A DNA stretch of 64,000 bases, from contig CABULH010000013.1 in assembly GCA_902492455.1 (NCBI GenBank), positions 1-64,000 of the forward strand, given 5' to 3'. The number at the start of each line of letters is the position of its first letter. Within the stretch, counting starts at the first letter, position 1. Origin of the DNA: an uncultured Oscillospiraceae bacterium (GTDB lineage: Bacteria > Bacillota > Clostridia > Oscillospirales > Acutalibacteraceae). Below the pieces are notes generated by a model that made no database searches, had not been told where the DNA came from, and saw only the letters and a list, made by a program, of their open reading frames with translations. Below are positions 9,144-18,495 of this stretch, one piece after another. Both the position numbers and the translations under genes were made by a program.

Positions 9144-11084
9144 GTGGCTGTTGCAAAAATGAAACTGGTGAGCGTCATCGGCCATATGAACAGTCTCGAC
9201 CGGGTGGTACAGACCTGCGGAGACAGCGGCGTGTTCCAGCCGGACGACGCCATGACCTTTTTCTCCGATACCTCCGGTTTTACGCCTGTTAAGGAAGAAA
9301 ACCCTTACAGCGATCCCTTGAACCGGCTGGAAACCGCCGTTTCCCGTCTGGACGGCGTGCTGCGTGAGACCGATCTTCCCGCCGGGATGCCGGACGGGGA
9401 GCTGATCGATTATGTGAACCGCTTTACCGGCCAGGTGAGCGAACTGGCGCGTCAGCGCAGCGAATATGCCACCCGGGTCGAATCCCTGGACCGGGACATC
9501 GAGCAGTTCCAGCATCTCAAAGGGCTGGATATCGATTTGGACAGTATCATGAACTGCAAAACCATCAAGGTGCGGTTCGGCCGACTGCCCAAAGAAAGCT
9601 TTGAAAAGCTCCGGGCCTATAACGACAACCCCTATGTTCTTTTCTTTCCGGGCGCCAGCGATAACGAATACTATTGGGGCGTCTACTTCTCTCCGCTGGA
9701 TTTCGCCGCGGATGTGGATCGGATTTTTTCCAGCCTGTATTTTGAACGGATGCGGGTTCCCAACGCCCACGGTACGCCGGAGGAGATTGTCGCCCATCTG
9801 GAGGAAGAACGCCGGGAGGCGCAGACCGGGCTGGAGAATGTACAAAAGGAGATGGCCGCCCTTTGGGAAAAGGAAGCGCCCGTCTGTATGCAGGTCTACT
9901 CCCAGCTGCGGCAGAAGAACTACTATTTCGGCATCCGGAAATATGCCGCCCGCTACAATGATAAATTTATTCTTACCGGCTGGATTCCCAAGCAGGCGGA
10001 AAAGAGCTTCCGCACCTCCCTGGACCGGATCGACGGCATCGAATATTCCTTCGAACGCCCGGATCAGGACAGCCATCACGTCCCGCCGGTGACCCTGCAT
10101 AACTTCCGCCTCTTCCGGCCCTTTGAATTTTTTGTGGATATGTACGGCCTGCCCCGTTACAGCGAGGTGGATCCCACCCCCTTTGTAGCCGTGACCTATA
10201 TCATCCTGTTCGGCATCATGTTCGCCGACGTAGGCCAGGGGCTGCTGGTCGCCCTGATCGGCTGGCTGCTGTGGAAATTCAAACGCATGGCCGTCGGCCG
10301 GGTGCTGATTCCCTGCGGCTTCTCCTCCGCTGTTTTCGGCTGCGTTTTCGGTTCGGTCTTTGGCTTCGAGCATGTGCTGGATCCGCTGTATCACGCGCTG
10401 TTCGGGCTGGAGGAAAAGCCCATTGAGGTGATGCAGTCCAGCACCACCATTATGATTCTGGCCTCCTCCGTAGCCATCGGCGTGGTGATCATTGCCATTT
10501 CCATGGCGCTGAATATCTATTCCTGTCTGCGGCAGAAGGACTACGAAAACGGATTGTTCGGTCCCAACGGCGTCGCCGGACTGGTGTTTTACCTTTCCAT
10601 CATCATCGGCCTGGTCTGTCAGATGCTGCTAAAACTCCCGGTGATGAATATCGCGTATATTCTGCTTCTTCTGGTCTTGCCCCTGCTCCTGATGTTCCTG
10701 CGGGAACCTCTCGGCAAGCTGATGGCCCGGGATCCGGACTGGAAGCCGGAGAAGATCAGCGAATTCATTATCCAGAATTTCTTCGAGCTGTTTGAACAGC
10801 TGCTGTCCTATCTCTCCAACACCATGTCCTTCCTGCGGGTGGCGGCCTTCGTGCTGGTCCACGCCGGGATGATGATGGCCGTGTTCGCCATCGGCGGCAT
10901 GTTCCAGACGGTGGGCTACACCGTGGCGGTGATCGTGGGCAACGCCCTGGTGATGGGCATGGAATGCGTGCTGGTGGTAATCCAGATCATGCGTCTGGAA
11001 TTCTACGAAATGTTCAGCCGGTATTACAACGGCGACGGCAAGCCCTTCCAGCCCCTGACCCTGCATCCGGAGAAAAATTCCTGA
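9144..11084 (+). CDS. atpI: A/V-type ATP synthase subunit I (a-subunit)
   Basis: Membrane subunit I (646 residues), the static half of the ion channel. The N-terminal about 330 residues are cytoplasmic and partly coiled coil and bind the stalks. The C-terminal half has about seven to eight hydrophobic segments starting at FVAVTYIILFGIMFADVGQG, a diagnostic motif. NTMSFLRVAAFVLVHAGMM carries the conserved arginine expected to face the rotor glutamate. Start is GTG at 9144 with an excellent GAGGAGGTGAT site. Length is normal. Confidence 0.95.
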   Translation: MAVAKMKLVSVIGHMNSLDRVVQTCGDSGVFQPDDAMTFFSDTSGFTPVKEENPYSDPLNRLETAVSRLDGVLRETDLPAGMPDGELIDYVNRFTGQVSELARQRSEYATRVESLDRDIEQFQHLKGLDIDLDSIMNCKTIKVRFGRLPKESFEKLRAYNDNPYVLFFPGASDNEYYWGVYFSPLDFAADVDRIFSSLYFERMRVPNAHGTPEEIVAHLEEERREAQTGLENVQKEMAALWEKEAPVCMQVYSQLRQKNYYFGIRKYAARYNDKFILTGWIPKQAEKSFRTSLDRIDGIEYSFERPDQDSHHVPPVTLHNFRLFRPFEFFVDMYGLPRYSEVDPTPFVAVTYIILFGIMFADVGQGLLVALIGWLLWKFKRMAVGRVLIPCGFSSAVFGCVFGSVFGFEHVLDPLYHALFGLEEKPIEVMQSSTTIMILASSVAIGVVIIAISMALNIYSCLRQKDYENGLFGPNGVAGLVFYLSIIIGLVCQMLLKLPVMNIAYILLLLVLPLLLMFLREPLGKLMARDPDWKPEKISEFIIQNFFELFEQLLSYLSNTMSFLRVAAFVLVHAGMMMAVFAIGGMFQTVGYTVAVIVGNALVMGMECVLVVIQIMRLEFYEMFSRYYNGDGKPFQPLTLHPEKNS

Positions 11085-11154
11085 TTCTTTCCGCATTCGG
11101 ACCGTCCTGCGACGGTGTTTGCCATAACAAGACAGAATACTAGGAGGTAATGTT

Positions 11155-11595
11155 ATGAATCCCATTATTTTTTTGACCCCTATCGCCCTGTTGATTGTAT
11201 CCGTGATCGCTTCCGTTATCATGGTGAAAAAGGGCGTCAAGGTAAAAAAAGCCCTGGCTGTCCATTTTCTCAGCCTGATCGTTATCGTGGCCCTGAGCCT
11301 GGTGCTGCCCGTGGCGGCTTCCGCCGCCGGTGAAGCGGACGGTGTCCCCGCCGCCTCCGATACGGTGGACACCGGCGCTTCCGCCACTGACGGCTTCAAG
11401 TACATCGGCGCCGCCCTGGCAGTGGGTCTGGCCGGCATCGGCGGCGGTATCGCCGTGGCCGCCGGTTCCTCCGCCGCTATCGGCGCCACCGCCGAGGATC
11501 CCAAGAACTTCGGTAAGTCCATCGTTTTCGTGGCCCTGGGCGAAGGCTTCGGCCTCTATGGCCTGCTGGTGGCCTTCCTGATTCTGTTTGTCTGA
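11155..11595 (+). CDS. atpK: A/V-type ATP synthase subunit K (rotor ring)
   Basis: Proteolipid of the rotor, 146 residues. The C-terminal hairpin (residues about 81-146) is typical: glycine-rich GLAGIGGGIAVAAGSSAAIG, a polar turn AEDPKNFGKS, and Glu130 in VALGEGFGLYG as the ion-binding carboxylate. The N-terminal part has two hydrophobic segments (about 2-24 and 33-55) without the glycine pattern or a carboxylate, then a hydrophilic linker of about 25 residues. The AASA-A junction near residue 58 resembles a signal-peptidase site, so the mature ring protein may be only the C-terminal hairpin. Strong AGGAGG site; a small hairpin at about 11100-11115 precedes it. Confidence 0.92.
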   Translation: MNPIIFLTPIALLIVSVIASVIMVKKGVKVKKALAVHFLSLIVIVALSLVLPVAASAAGEADGVPAASDTVDTGASATDGFKYIGAALAVGLAGIGGGIAVAAGSSAAIGATAEDPKNFGKSIVFVALGEGFGLYGLLVAFLILFV

Positions 11596-11642
11596 TTTCG
11601 GCCCGGCCGAAAAAGAATTCTGCGGGAAAGGGGATGACGCGG

Positions 11643-11951
11643 ATGCGCTTTTATGTGATCAGCGACAACGTCGATACCCAGGTGGGCATGCGGCTGGCCG
11701 GCATCGAGGGCGTTGTGGTTCATGAACCGGACGAGGTCAACAAGGCCCTGTCGGACGCCATGAACCAGGAGGACATCGCCGTCATCCTGATGACCGAGCA
11801 TCTGGTAACCATGTGCGGCCCGCTGGTGGACGAATTGAAGCTGAACCGTTCCCGTCCGTTGATTGTGGAAATTCCCGACCGGCACGGCAACGGCCGTGCC
11901 AAGGATTCCATCACCCGGTACGTCCGGGAGGCCATCGGTATCAAGATTTAA
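11643..11951 (+). CDS. atpF: A/V-type ATP synthase subunit F
   Basis: A 102-residue central-stalk protein that binds subunit D in the rotor. The sequence opens MRFYVISDNVDTQVGMRLAGI, continues with a Rossmann-like alternation and ends in the family motif RPLIVEIPDRHG followed by a short C-terminal helix. I start at ATG 11643 because the GAAAGGGG site is 9 nt before it; the ATG at 11634 directly abuts that site. It lies 47 nt after subunit K and 23 nt before subunit E. Confidence 0.9.
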   Translation: MRFYVISDNVDTQVGMRLAGIEGVVVHEPDEVNKALSDAMNQEDIAVILMTEHLVTMCGPLVDELKLNRSRPLIVEIPDRHGNGRAKDSITRYVREAIGIKI

Positions 11952-11974
11952 CCCGGAAAGGCGTGGTTCATGAT

Positions 11975-12571
11975 ATGGCGAACAGCGATGAGAAAATCAG
12001 CAAATTTGTTCAGGCGATCACCGAGTACGCCGAGGAACAGCGGCAGAAGATTCACCAGGAGGTGGAGGACTTCAAGGCCGAACGCCTGAAGCAGGCGGAA
12101 AAGGAGGTCCTGGTGGACGCCTACCGCCTGATCCAAAAGGAACAAACCGAACTGCGCAGCAATATGAGCCGGGAAATGTCTCTGCGGGAGATGGCAGCCC
12201 GGCAGAAATTGCTGGCCCGCCGCAAGGAGATGACCGACGCCATCTTCTCCGACGCCCGGCAGAAGCTGGCCGATTACGCCAAAACCGCCGCTTATCAGGA
12301 AAAGCTGTGTAGCTCCCTGACGGAAATGGCCGCGATTCTACCAGCAGAGGGAACCGTCTATTCCGTGAGTCCCGCCGACGCCGACAAAATCGCCGGACTG
12401 GAGGCCGTCTGCCCCAAAGGCAGCAGCATCCGGACTGCTGACGATATCCAGCTGGGCGGCCTGCGGGGAGAAAACGCCGCCGCCGGCATCATCACCGACG
12501 ATACGCTGGATACCCGGCTGGAGCTTCAGCGAGAATGGTTTACCAAGCATTCCGGCCTGACGGTGGAATGA
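11975..12571 (+). CDS. atpE: A/V-type ATP synthase subunit E
   Basis: Peripheral-stalk subunit, 198 residues. Residues about 10-110 are a charged coiled coil (EEQRQKIHQEVEDFKAERLK onward), and the C-terminal about 90 residues form the globular head that caps the A3B3 ring, with the family-like LGGLRGENAAAGIITDDTLD near the end. ATG 11975 follows a GGAAAGG site with rather long spacing. An open frame extends upstream through subunit F to 11813, which I regard as chance. Confidence 0.88.
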   Translation: MANSDEKISKFVQAITEYAEEQRQKIHQEVEDFKAERLKQAEKEVLVDAYRLIQKEQTELRSNMSREMSLREMAARQKLLARRKEMTDAIFSDARQKLADYAKTAAYQEKLCSSLTEMAAILPAEGTVYSVSPADADKIAGLEAVCPKGSSIRTADDIQLGGLRGENAAAGIITDDTLDTRLELQREWFTKHSGLTVE

Positions 12572-12626
12572 TTCCGACGTCCCCATCTTCTTTATCTGAT
12601 ATCTTTCCCGAAAGGCGTGAAAACGG

Positions 12627-14378
12627 ATGAATAACGGCATATACGGTATTAACGGCCCGGTGGTCACCGTCCTGGGCAACACCGGTCTGTCTATGATGGA
12701 AATGGTGCTGGTGGGCGAAGAAAAGCTGGTGGGCGAGGTCATCGGCATCAACGATAAGGCCACCACCATTCAGGTGTATGAGAACACCACCGGTCTGCGC
12801 AGCGGCGAACCGGTATATGCCACCGGCGGCCCTCTGTGCGCCCTGCTGGGCCCCGGCATTCTGGACAACATATTCGACGGCATTGAGCGTCCGCTGAAAG
12901 CCATCGAGGAAAAATCCGGCGACTTTATCAGCCGCGGCGTTTCCGTTTCCTCTCTGGACGAGGAACGGGAATGGCAGGTTACCATTACCGCCAAGGTCGG
13001 AGACCGGCTGCTGCCCGGCGAAATCTACGCCACCTGCCCGGAAACCCACATCATCACCCACCGCTGCATGGTGCCCCAGGGCATTGGCGGCGTGGTGACG
13101 GAAGTCAAGCCCGACGGCCTGTACAAGGTGCAGGATACGGTGGTGGTGCTGCGGGATGACGCGGGCAAAACCCACGAACTCTCCCTGTGTCAGCAGTGGC
13201 CCATCCGTACACCCCGGCCAGTGCTTAAACGGCTGTATGCGGATACGCCCTTAATCACCGGCCAACGGGTAATCGACACCCTTTTCCCCGTTGCCAAGGG
13301 CGGAACGGCCGCCATCCCCGGCGGATTCGGCACCGGCAAAACCATGACCCAGCATCAGCTGGCTAAATGGTGCGACGCCGATATCATTGTTTATGTGGGC
13401 TGCGGCGAACGGGGCAATGAAATGTCTCAGGTGCTGGAGGAGTTCTCCAGCCTGATTGATCCCAAATCCGGCCGGCCTATGACCGACCGCACGGTGCTGA
13501 TCGCCAACACTTCCAATATGCCGGTGGCCGCCCGTGAAGCCTCCATCTACACTGGTATTACCCTGGCGGAATATTACCGGGATATGGGCTACCATGTGGC
13601 CATCATGGCCGACTCCACCTCCCGCTGGGCCGAGGCGCTGCGGGAGATCTCCGGACGGCTGGAGGAAATGCCCGCCGAGGAAGGCTTTCCGGCTTATCTC
13701 CCTTCCCGGCTGTCCGAATTCTACGAACGGGCCGGCATGGCGGAAACCTACAGCGGCAGCCGGGGCAGTGTCACCATCATCGGCGCCGTATCCCCCCAGG
13801 GCAGCGACTTTTCCGAGCCAGTAACCCAGAACACCAAGCGGTTTACCCGCTGCTTCTGGGCGCTGGACAAAAGCCTGGCCTACGCCCGGCATTACCCCGC
13901 CATCAACTGGACCTCCAGCTACAGCGAATATCTGGGCGATCTGGCGGCCTGGTACAATAAAAACGTGGGCGACGACTTTATGGACTGCCGCAACCATCTG
14001 GCGCAGATTCTCCAGGAGGAGAGCAAGCTGATGGAGATCGTCAAGCTGATCGGCGCCGACGTGCTGCCCGACGACCAGAAGCTGGTCATCGAAACCGCCC
14101 GGATCATCCGGGTGGGCTTCCTGCAACAAAACGCTTATCACCAGGACGATACCTTTGTGCCTCTGGAAAAGCAGCTGAAGATGATGCGGGTGATCCTTTA
14201 TCTTCACAAACGGGCCCAGGCCCTGGTGGCTGCCGCCGTTCCTCTTTCCCGTATTCTGGCTCTCCAGCTCTTCGATAAGGTGAGCAGGATCAAATACGAC
14301 GTGCCCAACGATCATCTGGAACAGTTGGACGCGTATTATGAGGAAATCGATGAAGCGCTGCACACCCTCGCCCAATGA
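12627..14378 (+). CDS. atpA: A/V-type ATP synthase catalytic subunit A
   Basis: The catalytic nucleotide-binding subunit, 583 residues, three copies in the soluble head. It has the N-terminal beta-barrel, the extra non-homologous insert typical of A subunits (about residues 110-200), the P-loop GGFGTGKT at 232-239, YVGCGERGNEMSQVLEEF, and MADSTSRWAEALREISGRLEE, all characteristic. A Walker B aspartate and the arginine-rich C-terminal helical domain follow. Start ATG has a GAAAGGCG site. The gene is 55 nt after subunit E. Confidence 0.97.
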   Translation: MNNGIYGINGPVVTVLGNTGLSMMEMVLVGEEKLVGEVIGINDKATTIQVYENTTGLRSGEPVYATGGPLCALLGPGILDNIFDGIERPLKAIEEKSGDFISRGVSVSSLDEEREWQVTITAKVGDRLLPGEIYATCPETHIITHRCMVPQGIGGVVTEVKPDGLYKVQDTVVVLRDDAGKTHELSLCQQWPIRTPRPVLKRLYADTPLITGQRVIDTLFPVAKGGTAAIPGGFGTGKTMTQHQLAKWCDADIIVYVGCGERGNEMSQVLEEFSSLIDPKSGRPMTDRTVLIANTSNMPVAAREASIYTGITLAEYYRDMGYHVAIMADSTSRWAEALREISGRLEEMPAEEGFPAYLPSRLSEFYERAGMAETYSGSRGSVTIIGAVSPQGSDFSEPVTQNTKRFTRCFWALDKSLAYARHYPAINWTSSYSEYLGDLAAWYNKNVGDDFMDCRNHLAQILQEESKLMEIVKLIGADVLPDDQKLVIETARIIRVGFLQQNAYHQDDTFVPLEKQLKMMRVILYLHKRAQALVAAAVPLSRILALQLFDKVSRIKYDVPNDHLEQLDAYYEEIDEALHTLAQ

Positions 14379-14441
14379 TACCCGGCCTCCCTTATTCCAA
14401 GCCTGCCGGGTATTATTCCCTGCTGAAAGGACATGGTGCGT

Positions 14442-15854
14442 ATGATTATAGAATATGTGGGCGTTAAAGAGATCAACGGCTCGCTGATTGCCATTGACGG
14501 AATTCAAAACGCCAGCTTTGAAGAGATGGTCACCATCCGGTTGGAGGGCGGCGCGGAACGCACCGGCCGCATCGTCCAGATGGAGGGTGAACGGGCGATT
14601 ATTCAAGTGTTTGAAGGCACCCACGGTATCGCCCTGGACAACACCCGAACCCGACTGCAGGGACATCCCATGGAAATGCCCCTGTCTCCCGAACTGCTGG
14701 GCCGCATCTTCGACGGCGCCGGCCGCCCGGTGGACGGGCTGGGCGACATCTTTCCCGTCACCCAGCGGGATATCAATGGCACGGCCATCAATCCGGTATC
14801 CCGGGTTTATCCCCGGAACTACATCGCCACCGGCATCTCTTCCATCGACTGCATGATGACCCTGATTCGCGGCCAGAAGCTGCCGATTTTTTCCGGATCA
14901 GGCATGAAGCATAACGAGCTGGCCGCTCAGATCGTCCGCCAGGCAAAAATAGCCGACGACGATGGAACGGAATTTGCCATTGTCTTCGCCGCCATGGGGG
15001 TTACCAACGACGTAGCCGATTTCTTCCGGCGCAGCTTTGAGGAAAGCGGCGTACTGGGGCGGGTGGCCATGTTCCTCAATCTCTCCAATGATCCCATTAT
15101 CGAACGCATCCTCACTCCCCGCTGTGCCCTGACGGCGGCGGAATACCTGGCTTTCGACCTGAATATGCATATCCTGGTGGTGATGACGGATATGACTTCC
15201 TATGCGGAGGCCTGCCGGGAGTTTTCTTCCTCCAAAGGAGAAATCCCCGGCCGAAAAGGCTATCCCGGCTATCTGTATTCCGACCTTGCCTCCCTGTATG
15301 AGCGGGCCGGCATGATCAAAGGCAGCCGCGGCTCCGTTACCCAGATTCCCATTCTCACCATGCCCAACGACGACATCACCCACCCGGTACCCGACCTCAC
15401 CGGCTATATCACCGAGGGACAGATCGTGCTGGACCGCTCCCTGGACAATAGCGGCATCTATCCGCCGGTTTCCGTCCTTCCCTCCCTCTCCCGTCTGATG
15501 AAGGACGGTATCGGCGAGGGTTTCACCCGGGCGGATCATGCAGCGGTTTCCAATCAGCTGTTCGCCTGTTATGCCAGGGTGCAGGACGCCCGTTCCCTAG
15601 CGTCGGTCATCGGCGAGGAGGAGCTCTCCCCCAACGATAAGAAGCTGCTGGAATTCGGCCGCCTTTTCGATCATCTGTATATCAACCAAAGCCAGAGCGA
15701 CAATCGGACCATTGATCAAACCCTGGATCTGGGCTGGAAGCTGCTCTCCTCCCTGCCCCGGGAGGAACTGGACCGGGTGGACGATAAAATTTTGGATCAG
15801 TTCTACCACCCCGAAGAGCTTCCCCATTCGGTGGAAGAGATCAAGGCGGATTAA
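14442..15854 (+). CDS. atpB: A/V-type ATP synthase subunit B
   Basis: The non-catalytic regulatory subunit, 470 residues, alternating with A in the head. It starts [20 protein letters not shown] and has the family motifs [28 protein letters not shown] in place of a P-loop, and [20 protein letters not shown]. The absent Walker lysine at the P-loop position is normal for B subunits. ATG 14442 is 11 nt from the AAAGG site; ATG 14433 is too close to it. Confidence 0.97.
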   Translation: MIIEYVGVKEINGSLIAIDGIQNASFEEMVTIRLEGGAERTGRIVQMEGERAIIQVFEGTHGIALDNTRTRLQGHPMEMPLSPELLGRIFDGAGRPVDGLGDIFPVTQRDINGTAINPVSRVYPRNYIATGISSIDCMMTLIRGQKLPIFSGSGMKHNELAAQIVRQAKIADDDGTEFAIVFAAMGVTNDVADFFRRSFEESGVLGRVAMFLNLSNDPIIERILTPRCALTAAEYLAFDLNMHILVVMTDMTSYAEACREFSSSKGEIPGRKGYPGYLYSDLASLYERAGMIKGSRGSVTQIPILTMPNDDITHPVPDLTGYITEGQIVLDRSLDNSGIYPPVSVLPSLSRLMKDGIGEGFTRADHAAVSNQLFACYARVQDARSLASVIGEEELSPNDKKLLEFGRLFDHLYINQSQSDNRTIDQTLDLGWKLLSSLPREELDRVDDKILDQFYHPEELPHSVEEIKAD

Positions 15855-15887
15855 GTCTGTAACCTTACTGGAAGGCGGTGACACATC

Positions 15888-16511
15888 TTGGCCGAACAGG
15901 TTTTTCCAACCAAGGGCAATCTCATCAATACCAAAAAATCGCTGGATCTGGCTAAGGTGGGCTTCGAGCTGCTGGACCGCAAGCGAAACATCATCGTACG
16001 GGAAATGATGCTGCTCATCGACCGGGCCGCGGATATCCAGTCCAAGATCGACACCTGTTACGCCGAGGCGTATCAGGCCCTGCAGCGGGCCAATGTGGCC
16101 CACGGCATCTGCGAGGATATCGCCCAATCGGTACCGGTGGAAAACGGTTTATCTCTTTCTTCCCGCAGCGTCATGGGGGTGGAAATTCCATTGGTATCTC
16201 TGGATGCGGAGCCAGTGGAACTGTCCTACGGCTTCATGGATACCAGCGCCCTGGTGGACGAAGCGTATATCAAATTTGATCAGGTGAAAAAACTCACCGC
16301 GGAACTGGCGGAAGTGGAAAACAGCGTCTATCGTCTTGCCACCGCTGTGAACAAGACGCAGAAGCGAGCCAACGCCTTGAAGAATATCATTTTGCCCCGG
16401 CTGACCTCCACGGTCAAATACATCACCGACTCCCTGGAAGAGAAGGAGCGGGAGGATTTCTCCCGGCTCAAGGTGATCAAAGCCCAGAAAAACGCCGCCC
16501 AGAACGGGTAG
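15888..16511 (+). CDS. atpD: A/V-type ATP synthase subunit D
   Basis: The rotor axle, 207 residues, a long antiparallel coiled coil. Diagnostic N-terminus FPTKGNLINTKKSLDLAKVG and C-terminus RVNALK-like KTQKRANALKNIILPRL with conserved asparagine and proline. It inserts into the A3B3 head and joins subunits F and C. The start codon is TTG (15888) preceded by GGAAGGCGGTGA at normal spacing. It is the last gene of the operon, followed at once by a strong terminator. Confidence 0.95.
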   Translation: MAEQVFPTKGNLINTKKSLDLAKVGFELLDRKRNIIVREMMLLIDRAADIQSKIDTCYAEAYQALQRANVAHGICEDIAQSVPVENGLSLSSRSVMGVEIPLVSLDAEPVELSYGFMDTSALVDEAYIKFDQVKKLTAELAEVENSVYRLATAVNKTQKRANALKNIILPRLTSTVKYITDSLEEKEREDFSRLKVIKAQKNAAQNG

Positions 16512-16525
16512 GAAGCAGTAGACCG

Positions 16526-16550
16526 AAGCCCCCGAATACGGGGGCTTTTT
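16526..16550 (+). terminator. Terminator of the ATP synthase operon
   Basis: GCCCCC (16528-16533) pairs with GGGGGC (16540-16545) around a 6-nt loop, extended by A-T pairs, followed by five T. Confidence 0.92.
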
Positions 16551-16551
16551 G

Positions 16552-16580
16552 TTGCATCTCCCGCTCCCATCATGTATACT
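16552..16580 (+). promoter_or_regulatory. Promoter of the DUF3795-acetyltransferase unit
   Basis: TTGCAT and TATACT with a 17-bp spacer; TG immediately precedes the -10, giving a near extended -10. It follows directly after the ATP synthase terminator. Confidence 0.7.
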
Positions 16581-16608
16581 GAAAAACACACGGGAAGGGA
16601 GATGGACT

Positions 16609-17024
16609 ATGGCACAGGAGATAACCGCCGCTCTTATTGCGCCCTGCGGCATGAACTGCCGTCTCTGTTCCTCCTACCAGCGCTCCAAAAATTCCTGCGG
16701 CGGCTGCCGGACAGAGTGCGGCTCCCTTCCCGCACACTGCCGGAATTGCGGAATCCGAACCTGTTCCCATCTGGCTTCCGGCGGCTTCTGCGTCGACTGC
16801 GCCTTATATCCTGTCCCCCGCTGAAGCGGCTGAACACCCGATATCAGAAAGCATACGGCATACAACTCACCGATAATCTCACCTTTATCCGCAGCTGCGG
16901 TATAGATGCTTTTTTAATCCGAGAAGCCAGACGCTGGTCATGCACATATTGCGGCGCCATAGGCTGTATCCATGAGAAAAAATGTCCCGGCTGCGGCCGG
17001 GAATCTACAGAGAGGAACCTCAAT
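16609..17024 (+). pseudogene. DUF3795-type cysteine-rich protein, frameshifted
   Basis: The first 71 residues (MAQEITAALIAPCGMNCRLC to the stop at 16822-16824) match the start of DUF3795 proteins, small presumed metal-binding proteins with many Cys pairs. The rest of the family pattern (CPPLKRLNTRYQKAYG, then a CTYC and a CPGCG zinc-ribbon-like end) continues one frame away from about 16812 to about 17000. One missing base near 16808-16815 explains both parts. No slippery heptamer is seen, so this is a real frameshift or a sequence error rather than programmed. The second part has no stop before the acetyltransferase ATG. ATG 16609 follows GGGAAGGGAG. Confidence 0.7.
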
Positions 17025-17531
17025 ATGGATTTTCTGCTGAGAGAGTGGCGGCCTGAGGACGCGATCTCCGTGGCCCGCTGCGCTGATAATGAAAAAATCG
17101 CCCGGAATCTGCGGGATGTCTTCCCCTGTCCCTATACGCTGCAGGATGCGGCGGACTACATCAACAGCTGCATTGCCGCTGATGAAAATCGGCAGCTCTG
17201 CCGCGCCATTGCGGTAAACGGCGAAGCGGCAGGCAGCATCGGCCTATTTCTGGGCGGCGACGTTTACCGCAAAAGCGCGGAACTGGGTTACTGGCTGGCG
17301 GAGGATTACTGGGGCAGAGGGGTCATGACCGCCGCTGTGAAACAGCTCTGCGCCGAGGTTTTCTCCCGCTGGGATATTGCCCGCATCTACGCTGAGCCCT
17401 TCGCCCGCAACACCGGTTCCCGACGGGTACTGGAAAAGGCAGGCTTCACCCTGGAAGGAATCATGAAAAAAGGGGTTTATAAAAACGGCGCCCTGGAAGA
17501 TTACTGTATGTACGCTCTGCTGCGGCCCTGA
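17025..17531 (+). CDS. GNAT-family N-acetyltransferase
   Basis: A 168-residue acetyltransferase of the RimJ/RimL-like group. Features: MDFLLREWRPEDA at the start, the acetyl-CoA loop region ELGYWLAEDYWGRGVMTAAV (Q/R-x-x-G-x-G/A type), and NTGSRRVLEKAGFTLEG near the C-terminus. The acceptor may be a ribosomal protein N-terminus or a small amine; it cannot be told from sequence. ATG 17025 has AGAGAGGAA 8 nt upstream. The frame is open upstream into the displaced DUF3795 sequence, so a fused product is conceivable if the frameshift is an error. Confidence 0.85.
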   Translation: MDFLLREWRPEDAISVARCADNEKIARNLRDVFPCPYTLQDAADYINSCIAADENRQLCRAIAVNGEAAGSIGLFLGGDVYRKSAELGYWLAEDYWGRGVMTAAVKQLCAEVFSRWDIARIYAEPFARNTGSRRVLEKAGFTLEGIMKKGVYKNGALEDYCMYALLRP

Positions 17532-17553
17532 TTTTCCCTCCGTCCGGTTGACA

Positions 17554-18276
17554 TCACAGTTCTTCTTTTCGGATTGCTTCCAGTACATCAGCGAAATTGT
17601 TGAAATAGGCATCGGCCCGTTGATTGATCTCCTGCCGGTCGCGGTCGGAATAGCGGTCATACATCGCCACGACCTGAATCCCGGCGCGGTTGGCGGCTTC
17701 CATACCGATCAGGGAATCCTCAAAAATCAGGCAATCTTCGGCCTTCACCTTCAGTTCCAGCATTACCCGCCGATATATTTCCGGACTTGGCTTAATCTCT
17801 TTTGCATCTTCCCTGGTATAAATGGCGGAAAAAAATTGATCCAAAGGCGCTTTAGCAAGGATATTTTTGTTCTTCGTCCGATAAATGTCCATGTTGGTTT
17901 TTTTCGTGGTGCTGGCAATCACCAATGTAAATCCCATAGAACGCAACAGCTGCAGCAGCTTTTCAGCACCCGGTTTATAGTCTACGTGATCTGCCAGATA
18001 GTCGGCTGCAATCCCATAGCGCCGGCTGACGATTTCTTCCGGCGGCAGAGCCGAGCCGGTTTTTCTTCCCAGATAGGCGGCGTATTCCAGATAGGGATTC
18101 GCCGCTTTGCTGTATTGCCGTAAAACCGTATCCCGCTGAGCTTGAACATCTTCCTCCGCCCTTCCCGTCTCGCCCAGAACCTCCAGCAGCTTTTGATCCA
18201 CCTGATTCCAAACACCGACGGAATCGATCAGAGTGCCGTCCATATCGAATATGACCACTTTTTTATCTTTCAGCAT
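17554..18276 (-). CDS. HAD-superfamily hydrolase, beta-phosphoglucomutase-like
   Basis: A 240-residue HAD phosphatase or phosphomutase. The catalytic motif I is IFDMDGTLIDS (nucleophile Asp near residue 11), motif II is VIASTT, the conserved lysine is in EIKPSPEIYRR, and motif III is CLIFEDSLIGMEAANRAG. An alpha-helical cap of type C1 lies between motifs I and II. The substrate is unknown. ATG has GGAAAGGAAG about 9 nt upstream. The gene converges on the acetyltransferase with a 22-nt gap. Confidence 0.9.
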   Translation of the reverse strand: MLKDKKVVIFDMDGTLIDSVGVWNQVDQKLLEVLGETGRAEEDVQAQRDTVLRQYSKAANPYLEYAAYLGRKTGSALPPEEIVSRRYGIAADYLADHVDYKPGAEKLLQLLRSMGFTLVIASTTKKTNMDIYRTKNKNILAKAPLDQFFSAIYTREDAKEIKPSPEIYRRVMLELKVKAEDCLIFEDSLIGMEAANRAGIQVVAMYDRYSDRDRQEINQRADAYFNNFADVLEAIRKEEL

Positions 18277-18495
18277 ACGCCCATTCTTCCTTTCCAGTGA
18301 AACCTGCGGCTGCTGTCATTTTACAGGATTCATGAAAAAATTTCCATAGGCCGGCCGCTTTCATCTTTCAATAAAATAAATTCTGAATTTTCACTCCTCG
18401 CTGCATATCCGGCGGTAAATCAGCCATACTATCCACGCAGAGCGAATAGTCTGCATGGATTGGATGTATTATTTATTCAGCAAGGAGTGAAACGC

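Noticed and set aside
9075..10394. Open frame of 439 codons opposite subunit I
   Set aside because: It is antisense to a certain gene, has no ribosome site and has low-complexity His/Gly/Gln-rich content typical of reading a GC-rich gene backwards.
16800..16830. Programmed -1 frameshifting in the DUF3795 gene
   Set aside because: No slippery heptamer and no downstream pseudoknot; a one-base error or mutation explains it more simply.
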